Shown: positions 26,830 to 35,213 of the stretch, piece by piece | How positions within the stretch are numbered: position 1 is the first letter of the stretch | Layout: every line of letters begins with the position of its first letter | Origin: Marinifilum sp. N1E240 | GTDB lineage: Bacteria; Bacteroidota; Bacteroidia; Bacteroidales; Marinifilaceae | Assembly: GCF_009295825.1 (NCBI RefSeq) | Contig: NZ_WHKF01000010.1 | Location: 43,827 to 107,826 of the forward strand | Length of the DNA: 64,000 nucleotides | Direction of reading: 5' to 3' | The notes under the pieces: model-generated | Databases searched by the model: none | What the model saw: the letters and a program-made list of their open reading frames with translations, nothing else | Told to the model about the DNA's origin: nothing | Translations under genes and position numbers: made by a program

Positions 26830-27531
26830 ATGAAAGAGAAAAAGAATCCAAAATATAATCTTGAAAGAAAAAGAGTATTGTTTTTACAATTCGGTTTTGT
26901 ATTTAGTTTTTTGTTTGTATTAATGGCTTTCGAATATCGGGTTCCTATGGAAGAGGCAGAGGATATAGATTTTGTAGCTTGGGACGTTACAGATGAGCTA
27001 ATTCCGGTTACTTTTAGGGAACCCGAAAAGCCTAATGAACCACCAAAAATTAAGAAATTGGTATTATTAGATCCATTAGTAGTAGATGATGATGATGAGG
27101 TTGATCCTTATGAGCCTGAAGACTCTTTTGGTGATCCTGGTGAAGATATTCCTTTACCTGTCTTTGATGATGTTATAGAAGATGACGAGGTGACGACTTT
27201 TGTAATTGTTGAAGATATGCCAATTTTTAATCCTTCCAAAAATAGAACTTTTGAAGAAGGACAGATAGATTTATTCAGAACAGTTCAAAAAATGGTAAAG
27301 TATCCCGCCATAGCTCAAGAATCTTGTATTGAGGGTAAGGTTTTTGTAAGATTTGTGGTAACAAAAAATGGAGATATAGGTAACATAGAAATTACTCGTT
27401 CTGTTGATCCATCGCTCGATAAGGAGGTGATCCGTGTCATAAAAAAGCTTCCTAAGTTTAAAGCAGGAATGCAAAGAAATAAGGCTGTTCCAGTTTACTA
27501 TTCGGCTTATGTGAATTTCAAATTGCAATAA
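26830..27531 (+). CDS. TonB family protein 2 (acidic linker)
   Basis: 233 residues from the ATG at 26830. It has the same design as its upstream neighbour: KEKKNPKYNLERKRVLFLQF anchor, acidic linker (VVDDDDEVDPYEPEDSFGDP), the conserved DMPIFNPSKNRTFEEG segment, and a TonB C-terminal domain with IAQESCIEGKVFVRFVV and LPKFKAGMQRNKAVPVYY. The single Cys in the domain is not shared with the other two. Spacing of 78 bp from the first copy and close similarity along the whole length show tandem duplication. Confidence 0.88.
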   Translation: MKEKKNPKYNLERKRVLFLQFGFVFSFLFVLMAFEYRVPMEEAEDIDFVAWDVTDELIPVTFREPEKPNEPPKIKKLVLLDPLVVDDDDEVDPYEPEDSFGDPGEDIPLPVFDDVIEDDEVTTFVIVEDMPIFNPSKNRTFEEGQIDLFRTVQKMVKYPAIAQESCIEGKVFVRFVVTKNGDIGNIEITRSVDPSLDKEVIRVIKKLPKFKAGMQRNKAVPVYYSAYVNFKLQ

Positions 27532-27628
27532 TCAAATTAATCATTATAGAAAGATTTTTTCCGAAACTATAAAGCTTAAATTTCGTATTATCAATTAGCA
27601 CAACGTTCATTGAATTCATTCTCTCATA

Positions 27629-27687
27629 AGATCCGCAACCTAATACAAAACAGCTTACTTAAGTGCTAGGCTTGCGGTTCTATTTTT
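27629..27687 (+). terminator. Terminator-like structure between TonB genes 2 and 3
   Basis: CCGCAACCTA pairs with TAGGCTTGCGG (one bulged C) around a loop that itself contains an AGC..ACTTAAGT..GCT palindrome, then TATTTTTAT follows. It probably ends the transcript of TonB gene 2 and separates gene 3. Confidence 0.6.
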
Positions 27688-27717
27688 ATCGTCATGTTAC
27701 CTTAAAAATCTTTAGCT

Positions 27718-28437
27718 ATGATACCTAAGAAGAATCCAAATGTTGATTTGGAAAAACGTAAATCGTTATTCTTTGAAATTGGATTAGTTGTGGCTCTGGC
27801 GATAACCTTTATTTCTTTTGAATGGAAATCGAATGTAAAAGAAGTTGTAGATTTTAAACAAGTTGGTGAGTTTACAATTGATGAGGAAATGGTACCGATT
27901 ACCAGACAGGAAGAGATAAAAGTTCCACCAAAACTGCCTCCCAAAATCAGGGTAACCGATGTGATTACAATAGTTGATGATGATGTTGAAGTTGAAGAAG
28001 AATTAGAGATTATTGAAATCGACATTGATCAGGAAACAGAAATTGAATTTCAACAACCAATTGAAGTTATTGCAGAAGAAGAGGTTGATGATGAAGCTCA
28101 GATTTTTGTAATCGTAGAGGAAATGCCAATTTTCCGTCCAGATATTTGTAAAAATAAAAAGGAAGGAGATGAGGAACTCTATCGGTACATTTACTCTAAG
28201 ATTAAATATCCGGTAATTGCCCAGGAAAATGGAATTGTTGGTAGAGTTTTTGTGAAATTTATAGTTGGGAAAGATGGTGGTGTTTACAATGTAGAAATTT
28301 TAAGAGGTGTTGATCCTTCTCTAGATAAAGAAGCTATAAGGGTGATTAAAAATTTACCTAAATTTCAACCGGGAATGCAAAGAGGGAAACCGGTGAAAGT
28401 TTCTTATACTTCGGTAATAAAATTTGTATTACAATAA
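27718..28437 (+). CDS. TonB family protein 3 (acidic linker)
   Basis: 239 residues from the ATG at 27718. N-terminal anchor (LFFEIGLVVALAITFISFEW), a short proline patch (KVPPKLPPKIRVTD), then an acidic, Glu/Asp/Ile-rich linker and a TonB C-terminal domain (YSKIKYPVIAQENGIVGRVF, then LPKFQPGMQRGKPVKVSY). It is more divergent than copies 1 and 2 and is set off from them by a hairpin, so it may be expressed separately. A bidirectional terminator follows. Confidence 0.88.
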   Translation: MIPKKNPNVDLEKRKSLFFEIGLVVALAITFISFEWKSNVKEVVDFKQVGEFTIDEEMVPITRQEEIKVPPKLPPKIRVTDVITIVDDDVEVEEELEIIEIDIDQETEIEFQQPIEVIAEEEVDDEAQIFVIVEEMPIFRPDICKNKKEGDEELYRYIYSKIKYPVIAQENGIVGRVFVKFIVGKDGGVYNVEILRGVDPSLDKEAIRVIKNLPKFQPGMQRGKPVKVSYTSVIKFVLQ

Positions 28438-28459
28438 TTAAGTACACAGACTTGAAAAG

Positions 28460-28491
28460 GAAAGTCCGCTAATTTTAAAAGCGGACTTTTT
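28460..28491. terminator. Bidirectional intrinsic terminator
   Basis: AAAAGTCCGC and GCGGACTTTT form a perfect stem around TAATTTTAAAA, with A and T runs outside. It lies between the converging TonB 3 and B3/4 genes. Confidence 0.9.
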
Positions 28492-28494
28492 ACA

Positions 28495-29154
28495 TTATAT
28501 AATTGCTGTTTCAATGCATGTAGCTTTTGCATATTTTTCCAACAAATTAATGGCAAAATTCATTGATTCAGGCAAATCAATTTCTGATTGAAAACTTATA
28601 ATAATCATTAAAAAGTTGGTGCATTCGGTGTTAATTGAAGTTCGTATTGAATCACTAGTAGGACTGCCAAAAGCTCCTATATCATCCCTAAATACAGGTA
28701 GAAACTCAATGTTTAATTTTCCTTTTCCAATGCCTTGATAATCTTCCTCTTTTTTACCAATGCCAAATTTTACATCTCCAGTAATTTTATCAGCATTGTA
28801 ACCTCCTATTGAAAAGCCACTTTCAATCGAAACCAAGTTCAGCAAATCAACAATATTATTGATTTTGTATAAGCCTTTTTCATTTACAATTCGGCGTAAC
28901 AAAGCTTCCGCAGATAATCGATATCTGCTCGGATGTTTACCTACGGTTTTATATCCTTGTTTAGAGCTTTTTATCGTCGATAAATTCCTAATTTTCTCAA
29001 TGCTCAATTCATTTGTTTTCTTTTTTATAGAGGTATTAATTACTTCCCATAGAGCAGCATTGTTTTCTTCGGTTTCTACCTTGCATTGAATAATTCCCAA
29101 TCTTAAATCAGGACAAAGAGTCTTTAATTGGCTTTCGATTTCTATTTTGGTCAT
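28495..29154 (-). CDS. B3/4 domain protein (PheT B3/B4-like)
   Basis: 219 residues from the ATG at 29154; a TTG at 29193 would add 13 residues. The B3/4 fold known from phenylalanyl-tRNA synthetase beta chains is recognised by KTVGKHPSRYRLSAEALLRR, LYKINNIVDLLNLVSIESGF and IGAFGSPTSDSIRT. Stand-alone B3/4 proteins are thought to edit mischarged tRNA in trans or to act on amino acids, but this is not proven for this branch. It lies tail to tail with the TonB cluster and back to back with the folate genes. Confidence 0.85.
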   Translation of the reverse strand: MTKIEIESQLKTLCPDLRLGIIQCKVETEENNAALWEVINTSIKKKTNELSIEKIRNLSTIKSSKQGYKTVGKHPSRYRLSAEALLRRIVNEKGLYKINNIVDLLNLVSIESGFSIGGYNADKITGDVKFGIGKKEEDYQGIGKGKLNIEFLPVFRDDIGAFGSPTSDSIRTSINTECTNFLMIIISFQSEIDLPESMNFAINLLEKYAKATCIETAII

Positions 29155-29283
29155 TTCTGTGTTTAAATATTGGTAATTTGATTCTCTACTCAAAAATAGG
29201 AAATTTTAAAGCTAAAAAATTTAGTCGATCATTAAATTATTTTATCATAAATTTTTTATCAGAAAAGATATTCCATAACTTTA

Positions 29284-30030
29284 ATGGGAATCGTAGAATT
29301 TAAGTTTATGCAAGATAAAACAGTATTAATAACTGGAGGAGCAAAGCGTATAGGAAAACATTTATCCAATTATCTGGCTGAAAAGGGATATCATATTGCC
29401 ATTCATTATAATTCTTCGAAAATAGAAGCTTTAAAATTACAAGCTGAATTGCAATCAAAATATGTAAATGGTGTTTTTAAAATATTCCATTGTGATTTAA
29501 GCGATGAAAATGAAGTAGAGAAGTTAATGGATAAAGTGATGATGCATTTCGAAAGAATTGATTTGTTGGTAAATAATGCATCTGTTTTTGAACCTGGTAT
29601 AATTCGTGAAAGTAGTGTAAAACTTTATAATAATCAGTTTGATATCAATCTTAAAGCTCCTTTTGTTCTAACTAGAGATTTTGCTTTAAATAATAAAAAA
29701 GGAAATATTATTAATTTTTTGGATACCCGCATTTCGAGCAATAGTAATTCTCATTCGGCATACAGTATTTCCAAGGTTGGCCTGGCTCATTTAACTAAAA
29801 TGGCAGCATTGGAATTTGGTCCTGATATTCGTGTAAATGGAATAGCTCCGGGAGCAACTTTATCACCAGAAGGGAAAGGAGATGATTACTTAGCAAAGGT
29901 AGCAGAAAAAACACCAATGAAGATTCCTGGTGGAATTGAACCGATTTTGCAATCGATAAATTATATTTTAACTAATAAAAATCTTACCGGACAAATTTTG
30001 TATTGCGACGGTGGAGAACAACTCTTATAA
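29284..30030 (+). CDS. SDR of the pteridine-reductase type (FolM-like)
   Basis: 248 residues; an internal ATG at 29308 (QDKTVLITGGAKRIGKH) is an equally good start. The cofactor loop is TGGAKRIGKH, in which the Gly-x-x-x-Gly motif carries the Lys-Arg seen in FolM and pteridine reductases that bind NADPH. NNASVFEPG and the catalytic YSISKVGLAHL follow, then RVNGIAPGATLSP. Because folB and folK are its immediate neighbours (9 bp and 15 bp spacings), it is probably a dihydrofolate or dihydromonapterin reductase. Whether it replaces FolA here cannot be told from this window. Confidence 0.8.
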   Translation: MGIVEFKFMQDKTVLITGGAKRIGKHLSNYLAEKGYHIAIHYNSSKIEALKLQAELQSKYVNGVFKIFHCDLSDENEVEKLMDKVMMHFERIDLLVNNASVFEPGIIRESSVKLYNNQFDINLKAPFVLTRDFALNNKKGNIINFLDTRISSNSNSHSAYSISKVGLAHLTKMAALEFGPDIRVNGIAPGATLSPEGKGDDYLAKVAEKTPMKIPGGIEPILQSINYILTNKNLTGQILYCDGGEQLL

Positions 30031-30039
30031 ATTTTGCTT

Positions 30040-30390
30040 ATGGCGATTATTCGTGTGAAAAATTTGTTAATTCGAACTTATATTGGTTTTAATCCTGATG
30101 AATTGAGAAACAAGCAAGACGTTGTTATTAATATGACGATTAAAGCTAATGTTGAGGAAGCGATTAAGAATGATGATGTTGAGAATTCATACAATTATAA
30201 AACTATTACAAAAAAGGTAATTACGCTTGTTCAGGAAGGGAAATTTAAAATGTTAGAGAATTTAACTCAGCAAATTTTAGATTTAATCCTGCTAAATCCT
30301 CAGGTAGAATGGGCTAAAGTAGAAGTTGACAAACCTCATGCCTTACGCTTTGCAGAATCGGTTTCTATTGAGTTAGAATCTAGTCGTTAA
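30040..30390 (+). CDS. folB: Dihydroneopterin aldolase
   Basis: 116 residues from the ATG at 30040. The FolB fold is clear: IIRVKNLLIRTYIGFNPDEL, DVVINMTIKANVEEAIKNDD, and the catalytic region near YNYKTITKKV and VEVDKPHALRFAESVSIEL. It makes 6-hydroxymethyl-dihydropterin from dihydroneopterin in folate synthesis, as an octamer in the cytosol. It sits between the FolM-like reductase and folK and is surely co-transcribed with both. Confidence 0.92.
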   Translation: MAIIRVKNLLIRTYIGFNPDELRNKQDVVINMTIKANVEEAIKNDDVENSYNYKTITKKVITLVQEGKFKMLENLTQQILDLILLNPQVEWAKVEVDKPHALRFAESVSIELESSR

Positions 30391-30405
30391 ACTTACTTTT
30401 TAATC

Positions 30406-30774
30406 ATGAATGAATGTATTTTAGGTATAGGTTCGAACATTAATGCTGATGAAAATATCCGTAGGATGCTCTGTTTGTTAGCTAAAGATCATTGGGTTGG
30501 CAAACATTCTTCATGGCTGAAGACCGCGCCAATTGGAATTACTGATCAGGATGATTTTGTAAATGGAGCAGTTCATGTTAAAACGAATCATGGAATCGAA
30601 GAATTTACCAAATACTTAAAACAATTAGAAGATAAACTGGGAAGAGATCGGACTTTACCAAAATTTGGTCCGAGAACGATCGATTTGGATATTGTAGTTT
30701 GGAATGGTGAGATAAAAGATCAAGATTATCACACTCGTGATTTTGTGAAGGATTCTGTTGATCAATTACTCTGA
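30406..30774 (+). CDS. folK: Hydroxymethyldihydropterin pyrophosphokinase (short form)
   Basis: 122 residues, clearly shorter than the usual ~160. Family motifs are present: LGIGSNINADENIRRML, SSWLKTAPIGITDQDDFVNG, a glutamate-rich QLEDKLGRD segment, and the metal-binding GPRTIDLDIVVWNGE. It transfers pyrophosphate from ATP to hydroxymethyl-dihydropterin. The missing part is the C-terminal region after the DLDIV motif, which normally carries HPRM/R-type residues; here it ends YHTRDFVKDSVDQLL. It overlaps the converging NUDIX gene by 13 bp. Probably functional, but worth a check. Confidence 0.87.
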   Translation: MNECILGIGSNINADENIRRMLCLLAKDHWVGKHSSWLKTAPIGITDQDDFVNGAVHVKTNHGIEEFTKYLKQLEDKLGRDRTLPKFGPRTIDLDIVVWNGEIKDQDYHTRDFVKDSVDQLL

Positions 30775-31163
30775 TTTAAACTTTGAAAAAGTAAATTGAC
30801 CAATTCAATGTCCGCAGAAGCCCAATCCAAAGTTTTCAAATCGGAGATGTTTACCCAACAAATGTTTTGATGAACATGAGTATGAAATTCACCAGAAATA
30901 TGTTCCACAAAAAAGGCTTTTAGTAGAATTACTTTATTTCCATAATCGTATTCGCTTTCTCCTAAATAAGCTATAACTTTTGTGTCAATATTTAATTCTT
31001 CCTTAAGTTCACGTACAATGCATTCTTCTGCAGATTCGCCAACTTCTATTTTTCCACCAGGAAATTCCCATTTCAGGCTGTGCTCATCATTATGACTTCG
31101 TTGAGCAGCAAGAATTCGGTTTTCTTTTTGAATAATTGCAGCAGTAACTTCAATCTTTTTCAT
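30762..31163 (-). CDS. NUDIX hydrolase (MutT-like)
   Basis: 133 residues. The Nudix box is intact: GGKIEVGESAEECIVRELKE-E-L (G-x5-E-x7-RE-x2-EE). The preceding HSLKWEFPGG and the opening VTAAIIQKENRILAAQRSHN match the (deoxy)nucleoside-triphosphate pyrophosphohydrolase group that includes MutT and CTP/dCTP hydrolases. It may clean oxidised or modified nucleotides. It is directly abutted upstream by the C_GCAxxG-type gene (no gap), so the two form an operon. Confidence 0.9.
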   Translation of the reverse strand: MKKIEVTAAIIQKENRILAAQRSHNDEHSLKWEFPGGKIEVGESAEECIVRELKEELNIDTKVIAYLGESEYDYGNKVILLKAFFVEHISGEFHTHVHQNICWVNISDLKTLDWASADIELVNLLFQSLNQSN

Positions 31164-31544
31164 TTATTTGCCTCCCTCTTTTGGAGTAAGTTCCTCAAGT
31201 AAGTTGGCTGCAAGTTTCACTAGATTTTTGCAGGACATACTGTAATTAAAACGTATATCAAAACAGGTTAAAAATTCTGATTTTTCTTGAAACCTTTTGC
31301 TAAACTCTTCAGATAATTCAGGATTGTTTTTTATTAATTCCAAAGCTGCAAAATAGGCTCCACAATTGCCATCTATCGCTTTCCCATTGCCAAACTTGGC
31401 GAATTCAGAAATTTCATCGTTGCTAATATTGTATTCATCCTGAAAAGCTTTGTAAATAGCTTGTGCGCAGTTGTAATATCCCGGAGGCTTGTGAAAGTAT
31501 TTCAAGGCAATATCAGCCTTACTTTTTTTGTAAAAAAAACTCAT
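31164..31544 (-). CDS. C_GCAxxG_C_C family protein
   Basis: 126 residues, soluble. The family pattern of spaced cysteines is seen: YNCAQAIYKAF, NGKAIDGNCGAYFAALE, LTCFDIRF and YSMSCKNLV. Such proteins are suspected redox or metal proteins, with no proven role. The Gly-Cys-Ala block of the consensus is altered here. It abuts the NUDIX gene with no gap. The 209 bp upstream to the next gene hold no ORF. Confidence 0.7.
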   Translation of the reverse strand: MSFFYKKSKADIALKYFHKPPGYYNCAQAIYKAFQDEYNISNDEISEFAKFGNGKAIDGNCGAYFAALELIKNNPELSEEFSKRFQEKSEFLTCFDIRFNYSMSCKNLVKLAANLLEELTPKEGGK

Positions 31545-31753
31545 TGTAAAGGTTCAAGTTGGTTACTAGCAAATGTATGATTTTCCTTAAAAAATATCGA
31601 ACAGATTTATTGTTTTTTAGCATATAATAAAAAACTAGTTTTTTAATTTAAAATGAATCTAATGTCTCGCTTATTGTTCAATTGTTATTGATTGTGTAAT
31701 TTAACATTTCACAAGAGTTATTATAATTACAATCATATAAAGGGAGAAGTAAA

Positions 31754-32410
31754 ATGGGGAATAAAAATCCTTGGATATTGGGCTTAATTATTTTATGTTT
31801 TTTTACTTATTATGCATGGAATAGTTTCACTTTACCAACAGTTTTTTTTGGAGAAACGATAAAGAAGGAGGCGTTTGTGTATGAGACAAAATTTCGAATG
31901 GGGAAACTTGGGAAAGGTTGGAAGCAAACCATTCGTTATTTTTATTTTGTAGATGGAGAACGCTACGCTGGTAAATATTCTTTAAAAGGTAATCAAAAAC
32001 ATCAGAAGGTTGGCAATAAAATTTCCTTAACGGTGTCAGTATTAAATCCTGAAAAACATAAAGTAAGAGCTTTTTACAAGTACGAGAGGTTTTATTACAA
32101 AACAGACCGGAAATTTTATGTTCCTCAAAGTGTTGGGTATAAGAATCTATTTCTGGATAAAGATGTTTTTCAGATAGAGAATTTTTCTATTCAAAATGAT
32201 TCAATCTCTAAAATATTTGGACAGGTAGAACATTTTAACGATACTACAATTGTTTTAGAACCTATTGTTTTTTATTATCGAACCAAAACCCATTTCAGTT
32301 ATAAGATTATAAATAAAATTGATTCGAAGAAATATCTGCAAAATTCAAAATACTTCTATCGCGATGGAATGTCTGTACTAACAAATGGTATTGAGGAATA
32401 TTGGAATTAA
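31754..32410 (+). CDS. Membrane-anchored protein of unknown function
   Basis: 218 residues. A single membrane helix at ~6-24 (WILGLIILCFFTYYAWNSF) is followed by a basic, beta-rich extracytoplasmic region (KGWKQTIRYFYFVDGERYAG resembles the opening of DUF3592-like domains, a weak guess). A Shine-Dalgarno-like AAAGGGAGA lies about 6 nt before the ATG. Its stop codon overlaps the converging DUF6483-like gene by 4 bp. I do not recognise the family. Confidence 0.75.
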   Translation: MGNKNPWILGLIILCFFTYYAWNSFTLPTVFFGETIKKEAFVYETKFRMGKLGKGWKQTIRYFYFVDGERYAGKYSLKGNQKHQKVGNKISLTVSVLNPEKHKVRAFYKYERFYYKTDRKFYVPQSVGYKNLFLDKDVFQIENFSIQNDSISKIFGQVEHFNDTTIVLEPIVFYYRTKTHFSYKIINKIDSKKYLQNSKYFYRDGMSVLTNGIEEYWN

Positions 32411-32820
32411 TTTTGATTTAAACGATATCTTAGGGTATTGATTTTCTTTTCCAAACTTAATGAGAATTCGTTGGATTCTTTTTCTACAAACTCAAATAGG
32501 GATAGGGATTTTTCAAAATATTCAAGCCCTGAAGAAATGTTATTATTAGTAAATTGCATTTCTCCTTCGACAAAGAAAAGTTCAGCTAATATTTGTAAGT
32601 GCCCACTTGTGTAATTGTGTTTTGTAAGTAATTCTGTAGTAAGCTGATTTTTCGGAATTTTTCTAAAATAGGAGGCATCTTCTTTTAAGAAATCACGATA
32701 TGAATTTTCTAAAATTTTTGAAGCTTGCTTTGAATCTCCTTTTTTTGCTAAACCAATAATACGGGCAATTACTTCCGCAATCATTTCTATCATTCTAAGG
32801 ATATAATCTTTCTGATACAT
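32407..32820 (-). CDS. Helical (TPR-like) protein, DUF6483-like
   Basis: 137 residues, all helical and soluble. The start MYQKDYILRMIEMIAEVIAR matches a small family whose members begin M-Y-x-x-D-Y-[IL]-L-R-x-I-E. The C-terminal half (LAELFFVEGEMQFTNNNISS, LEYFEKSLSLFEFV) is TPR-like. Function unknown. It overlaps the converging upstream gene by 4 bp and is 74 bp downstream of the helicase operon, and so may be its last gene. Confidence 0.75.
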   Translation of the reverse strand: MYQKDYILRMIEMIAEVIARIIGLAKKGDSKQASKILENSYRDFLKEDASYFRKIPKNQLTTELLTKHNYTSGHLQILAELFFVEGEMQFTNNNISSGLEYFEKSLSLFEFVEKESNEFSLSLEKKINTLRYRLNQN

Positions 32821-32894
32821 GAATTGAGTGTTTTTAAATTGGAAATCTAATTTAGCATTAAATATGGAATGTACTGTTAAGTTTGTTGTGATAT

Positions 32895-35192
32895 TTACAC
32901 TTTAACTAGTGGAGCCCAGGCTGAGGCAAAACTTTTTTCTCCAAATTTACCGAAATCACAAATTACATCTTGTGTATTTGCTGATATTATTTCACCTGTA
33001 CCATATTTTGGGTGTTTTACCTTAGTTCCAATTTGCCATTTTAAACTTGCTTTGGATTCGATCTTTATTTCTTCCTCATGTTTTGGAATTGGTGCATCTA
33101 CTGAAGGGGAAAGTTTTTCAATTAATGAGCTGGGAATTGAATTTAAAAAATAGGAAGGACCATCCTGAGCATTCCATGCGTTGGATTGTGTATGCCAGGA
33201 TATTTCCATGTGATTTCGGGCACGAGTTAATGCAACAAATAGCAGTCGTTTCTCTTCTTTTAAATGATCGTGACTAGCTTTTTTTCGCTCTAAGGGAATA
33301 ATGCCTGAATTTGCGCCACTCAGAAACACATAGTCAAATTCCAAACCCTTGGCAGCATGAATGGTCAACAATCGAACTCCATTACTAATCTTTTGTATGC
33401 CATTGTTAATTTGAAAATGCCCTTCTAAATTAACCTGACTCATTGCAGCTTGATATATTTCCAACCAATCGCCAAAATAATTTTTTGATGTATAGTGGTC
33501 AAGTTCCTTTAAAGCAATTTTAATATCAGAAACATACTCTTGATAGTTTATTGAGGTTGGTTTTAAAAAGACATCCAGAGATAAATAATTATAAAGGTCT
33601 TGATTTTCTTTTTTAGAACATAAATAATCAGGTAAACCCAATAATTTTTGTGAAAGTTCAATATGTTGGTTGTGTTTTTTATGCTTCACGGATAAGAAGT
33701 ATGAAAAAGCTTCTAATTTCGATTCAAATTTTTTTCCTTCAGTAAACTTATTAAATGTGGTCAGTAATCTTTTTCCAGCATTTAAGCATCCAAAATCTGA
33801 GGAAGTAAATACTTGTAAAATGCTATCCATGTCGTTAGGATGTAATCCTGACAGGAGTAATTTTTGTAACCAAAAAAGAGCAATTTGTTCTCGTAAACTG
33901 GTTTTGCTTACCACTTCACATGGTATGCCTTCTAGCTGAAAAATAGATTCGAATATTGTTATTTGTTGTCTGGTTCGAAAAAGAATGGCAATTTCTTCCC
34001 ATGCAGCACCTTTACCATAGAGCTCCTTAAATTTTTGAACGTAATAATATGCTTCCTGATGATCGTCGAAATGATTTCGTATAATCAATTTTTTTCCTTC
34101 TGAACGTGTAGCCTGCAAGGCGTTTTCATCTTCTTGCAATAAGCATGAAGCAGCATTGAGTATTTGTCCCGAAGTCCTGTAATTAAATGGGAGTCGCATG
34201 ATTTTACATGAACTGTCCTCTATATAATTTTTAAATATTTTACTTGTACTTCCGCGCCAAGCATAAATACTTTGGTTTGGATCTCCAACAGCAAAAAAGT
34301 GAGTTTGGATACCGTTTAAATAACGAATAAACTCAAGTTGTTCATTATTACAATCCTGAAACTCATCTACAATAATCCAATTTGGAAGAAATGTTTTTTG
34401 CTGATTTAGAAGCCAATTGGCAACTGAAATTAAATCATCGAAATCCATAAGGTTATTTGCCTGCTTTTCCTCTCGAGATAGTTTAAGTAGCTGATCTAAA
34501 TCATCTGGTTTTTTCATGTTTCCGTAAAGAATTTGCTTTTCATTACGGTATAGTTTTAATCGCTTATCGAGTTTGTTGCGATATTTTACATCCAATTCAT
34601 GACTTAAAATAAGACGCTGTAGAAAATCTTCTTTTGCCTCCTGATCCATAATCGAAAAAGTGGGTGTGAACCCCAACTCACTTAGATTGGAATGTTCTTT
34701 TAGTAATTGGCGGGCAACAGAATGAAATGTTCCAAAGTAGCGCAATTCGTTATTGTCTGGAGGTGTCGAATTTTCATAAAACGACAGAATTCTCTCTTTA
34801 ATTTCACGTGCAGCTTTATTGGTAAAGGTTAAAACTGCCATTTGAGATAAAGGAACACCTTTTATAAAATGGAGATACAAAACCTTATGAGTTAGAACGG
34901 TGGTTTTTCCACTTCCAACCATTGCACTTAGCAATACTTTTTTATCATCAGAAAAAACGGCTTGTAACTGGTAATTATTCAGTTTTTTTAATGCAATAGC
35001 TAATTTGGTATGTATCGATTTAATTTTCTCAAAAAATTGGCTATAATCACCTGAAGGTTCAGAAAATCTATCCATTGGAATGTGATGTGGATTTTCTGGA
35101 GTTCCTTCGGATTCGAAAGCAGCAATAGGATCAAATTCATTGCCTTCGAATTCCGTATTTTTAAATTTTCTATGTAGTCCTTTTAAGCTCAA
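32895..35192 (-). CDS. UvrD/PcrA/Rep-type DNA helicase
   Basis: 765 residues of superfamily 1A. An extra ~75-residue N-terminus precedes the Q-motif (LNNYQLQAV). Walker A is SAMVGSGKTTVLTHKV, motif Ia LTFTNKAAREIKER, motif II VDEFQDCNNEQLEF, motif III FAVGDPNQSIYAWRGS, motif IV FNYRTSGQI, motif V TIHAAKGLEFDYVFLSG, motif VI EEKRLLFVALTRARNHM. The C-terminus (WQIGTKVKHPKYGTGEIISA) is the PcrA/UvrD Tudor-like domain that contacts RNA polymerase. It unwinds DNA 3'-5' in repair or conflict resolution. It follows the MrfA-like gene by 21 bp in one operon. Confidence 0.92.
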   Translation of the reverse strand: MSLKGLHRKFKNTEFEGNEFDPIAAFESEGTPENPHHIPMDRFSEPSGDYSQFFEKIKSIHTKLAIALKKLNNYQLQAVFSDDKKVLLSAMVGSGKTTVLTHKVLYLHFIKGVPLSQMAVLTFTNKAAREIKERILSFYENSTPPDNNELRYFGTFHSVARQLLKEHSNLSELGFTPTFSIMDQEAKEDFLQRLILSHELDVKYRNKLDKRLKLYRNEKQILYGNMKKPDDLDQLLKLSREEKQANNLMDFDDLISVANWLLNQQKTFLPNWIIVDEFQDCNNEQLEFIRYLNGIQTHFFAVGDPNQSIYAWRGSTSKIFKNYIEDSSCKIMRLPFNYRTSGQILNAASCLLQEDENALQATRSEGKKLIIRNHFDDHQEAYYYVQKFKELYGKGAAWEEIAILFRTRQQITIFESIFQLEGIPCEVVSKTSLREQIALFWLQKLLLSGLHPNDMDSILQVFTSSDFGCLNAGKRLLTTFNKFTEGKKFESKLEAFSYFLSVKHKKHNQHIELSQKLLGLPDYLCSKKENQDLYNYLSLDVFLKPTSINYQEYVSDIKIALKELDHYTSKNYFGDWLEIYQAAMSQVNLEGHFQINNGIQKISNGVRLLTIHAAKGLEFDYVFLSGANSGIIPLERKKASHDHLKEEKRLLFVALTRARNHMEISWHTQSNAWNAQDGPSYFLNSIPSSLIEKLSPSVDAPIPKHEEEIKIESKASLKWQIGTKVKHPKYGTGEIISANTQDVICDFGKFGEKSFASAWAPLVKV

Positions 35193-35213
35193 TTTATTGC
35201 GAATGTGTTGTTT

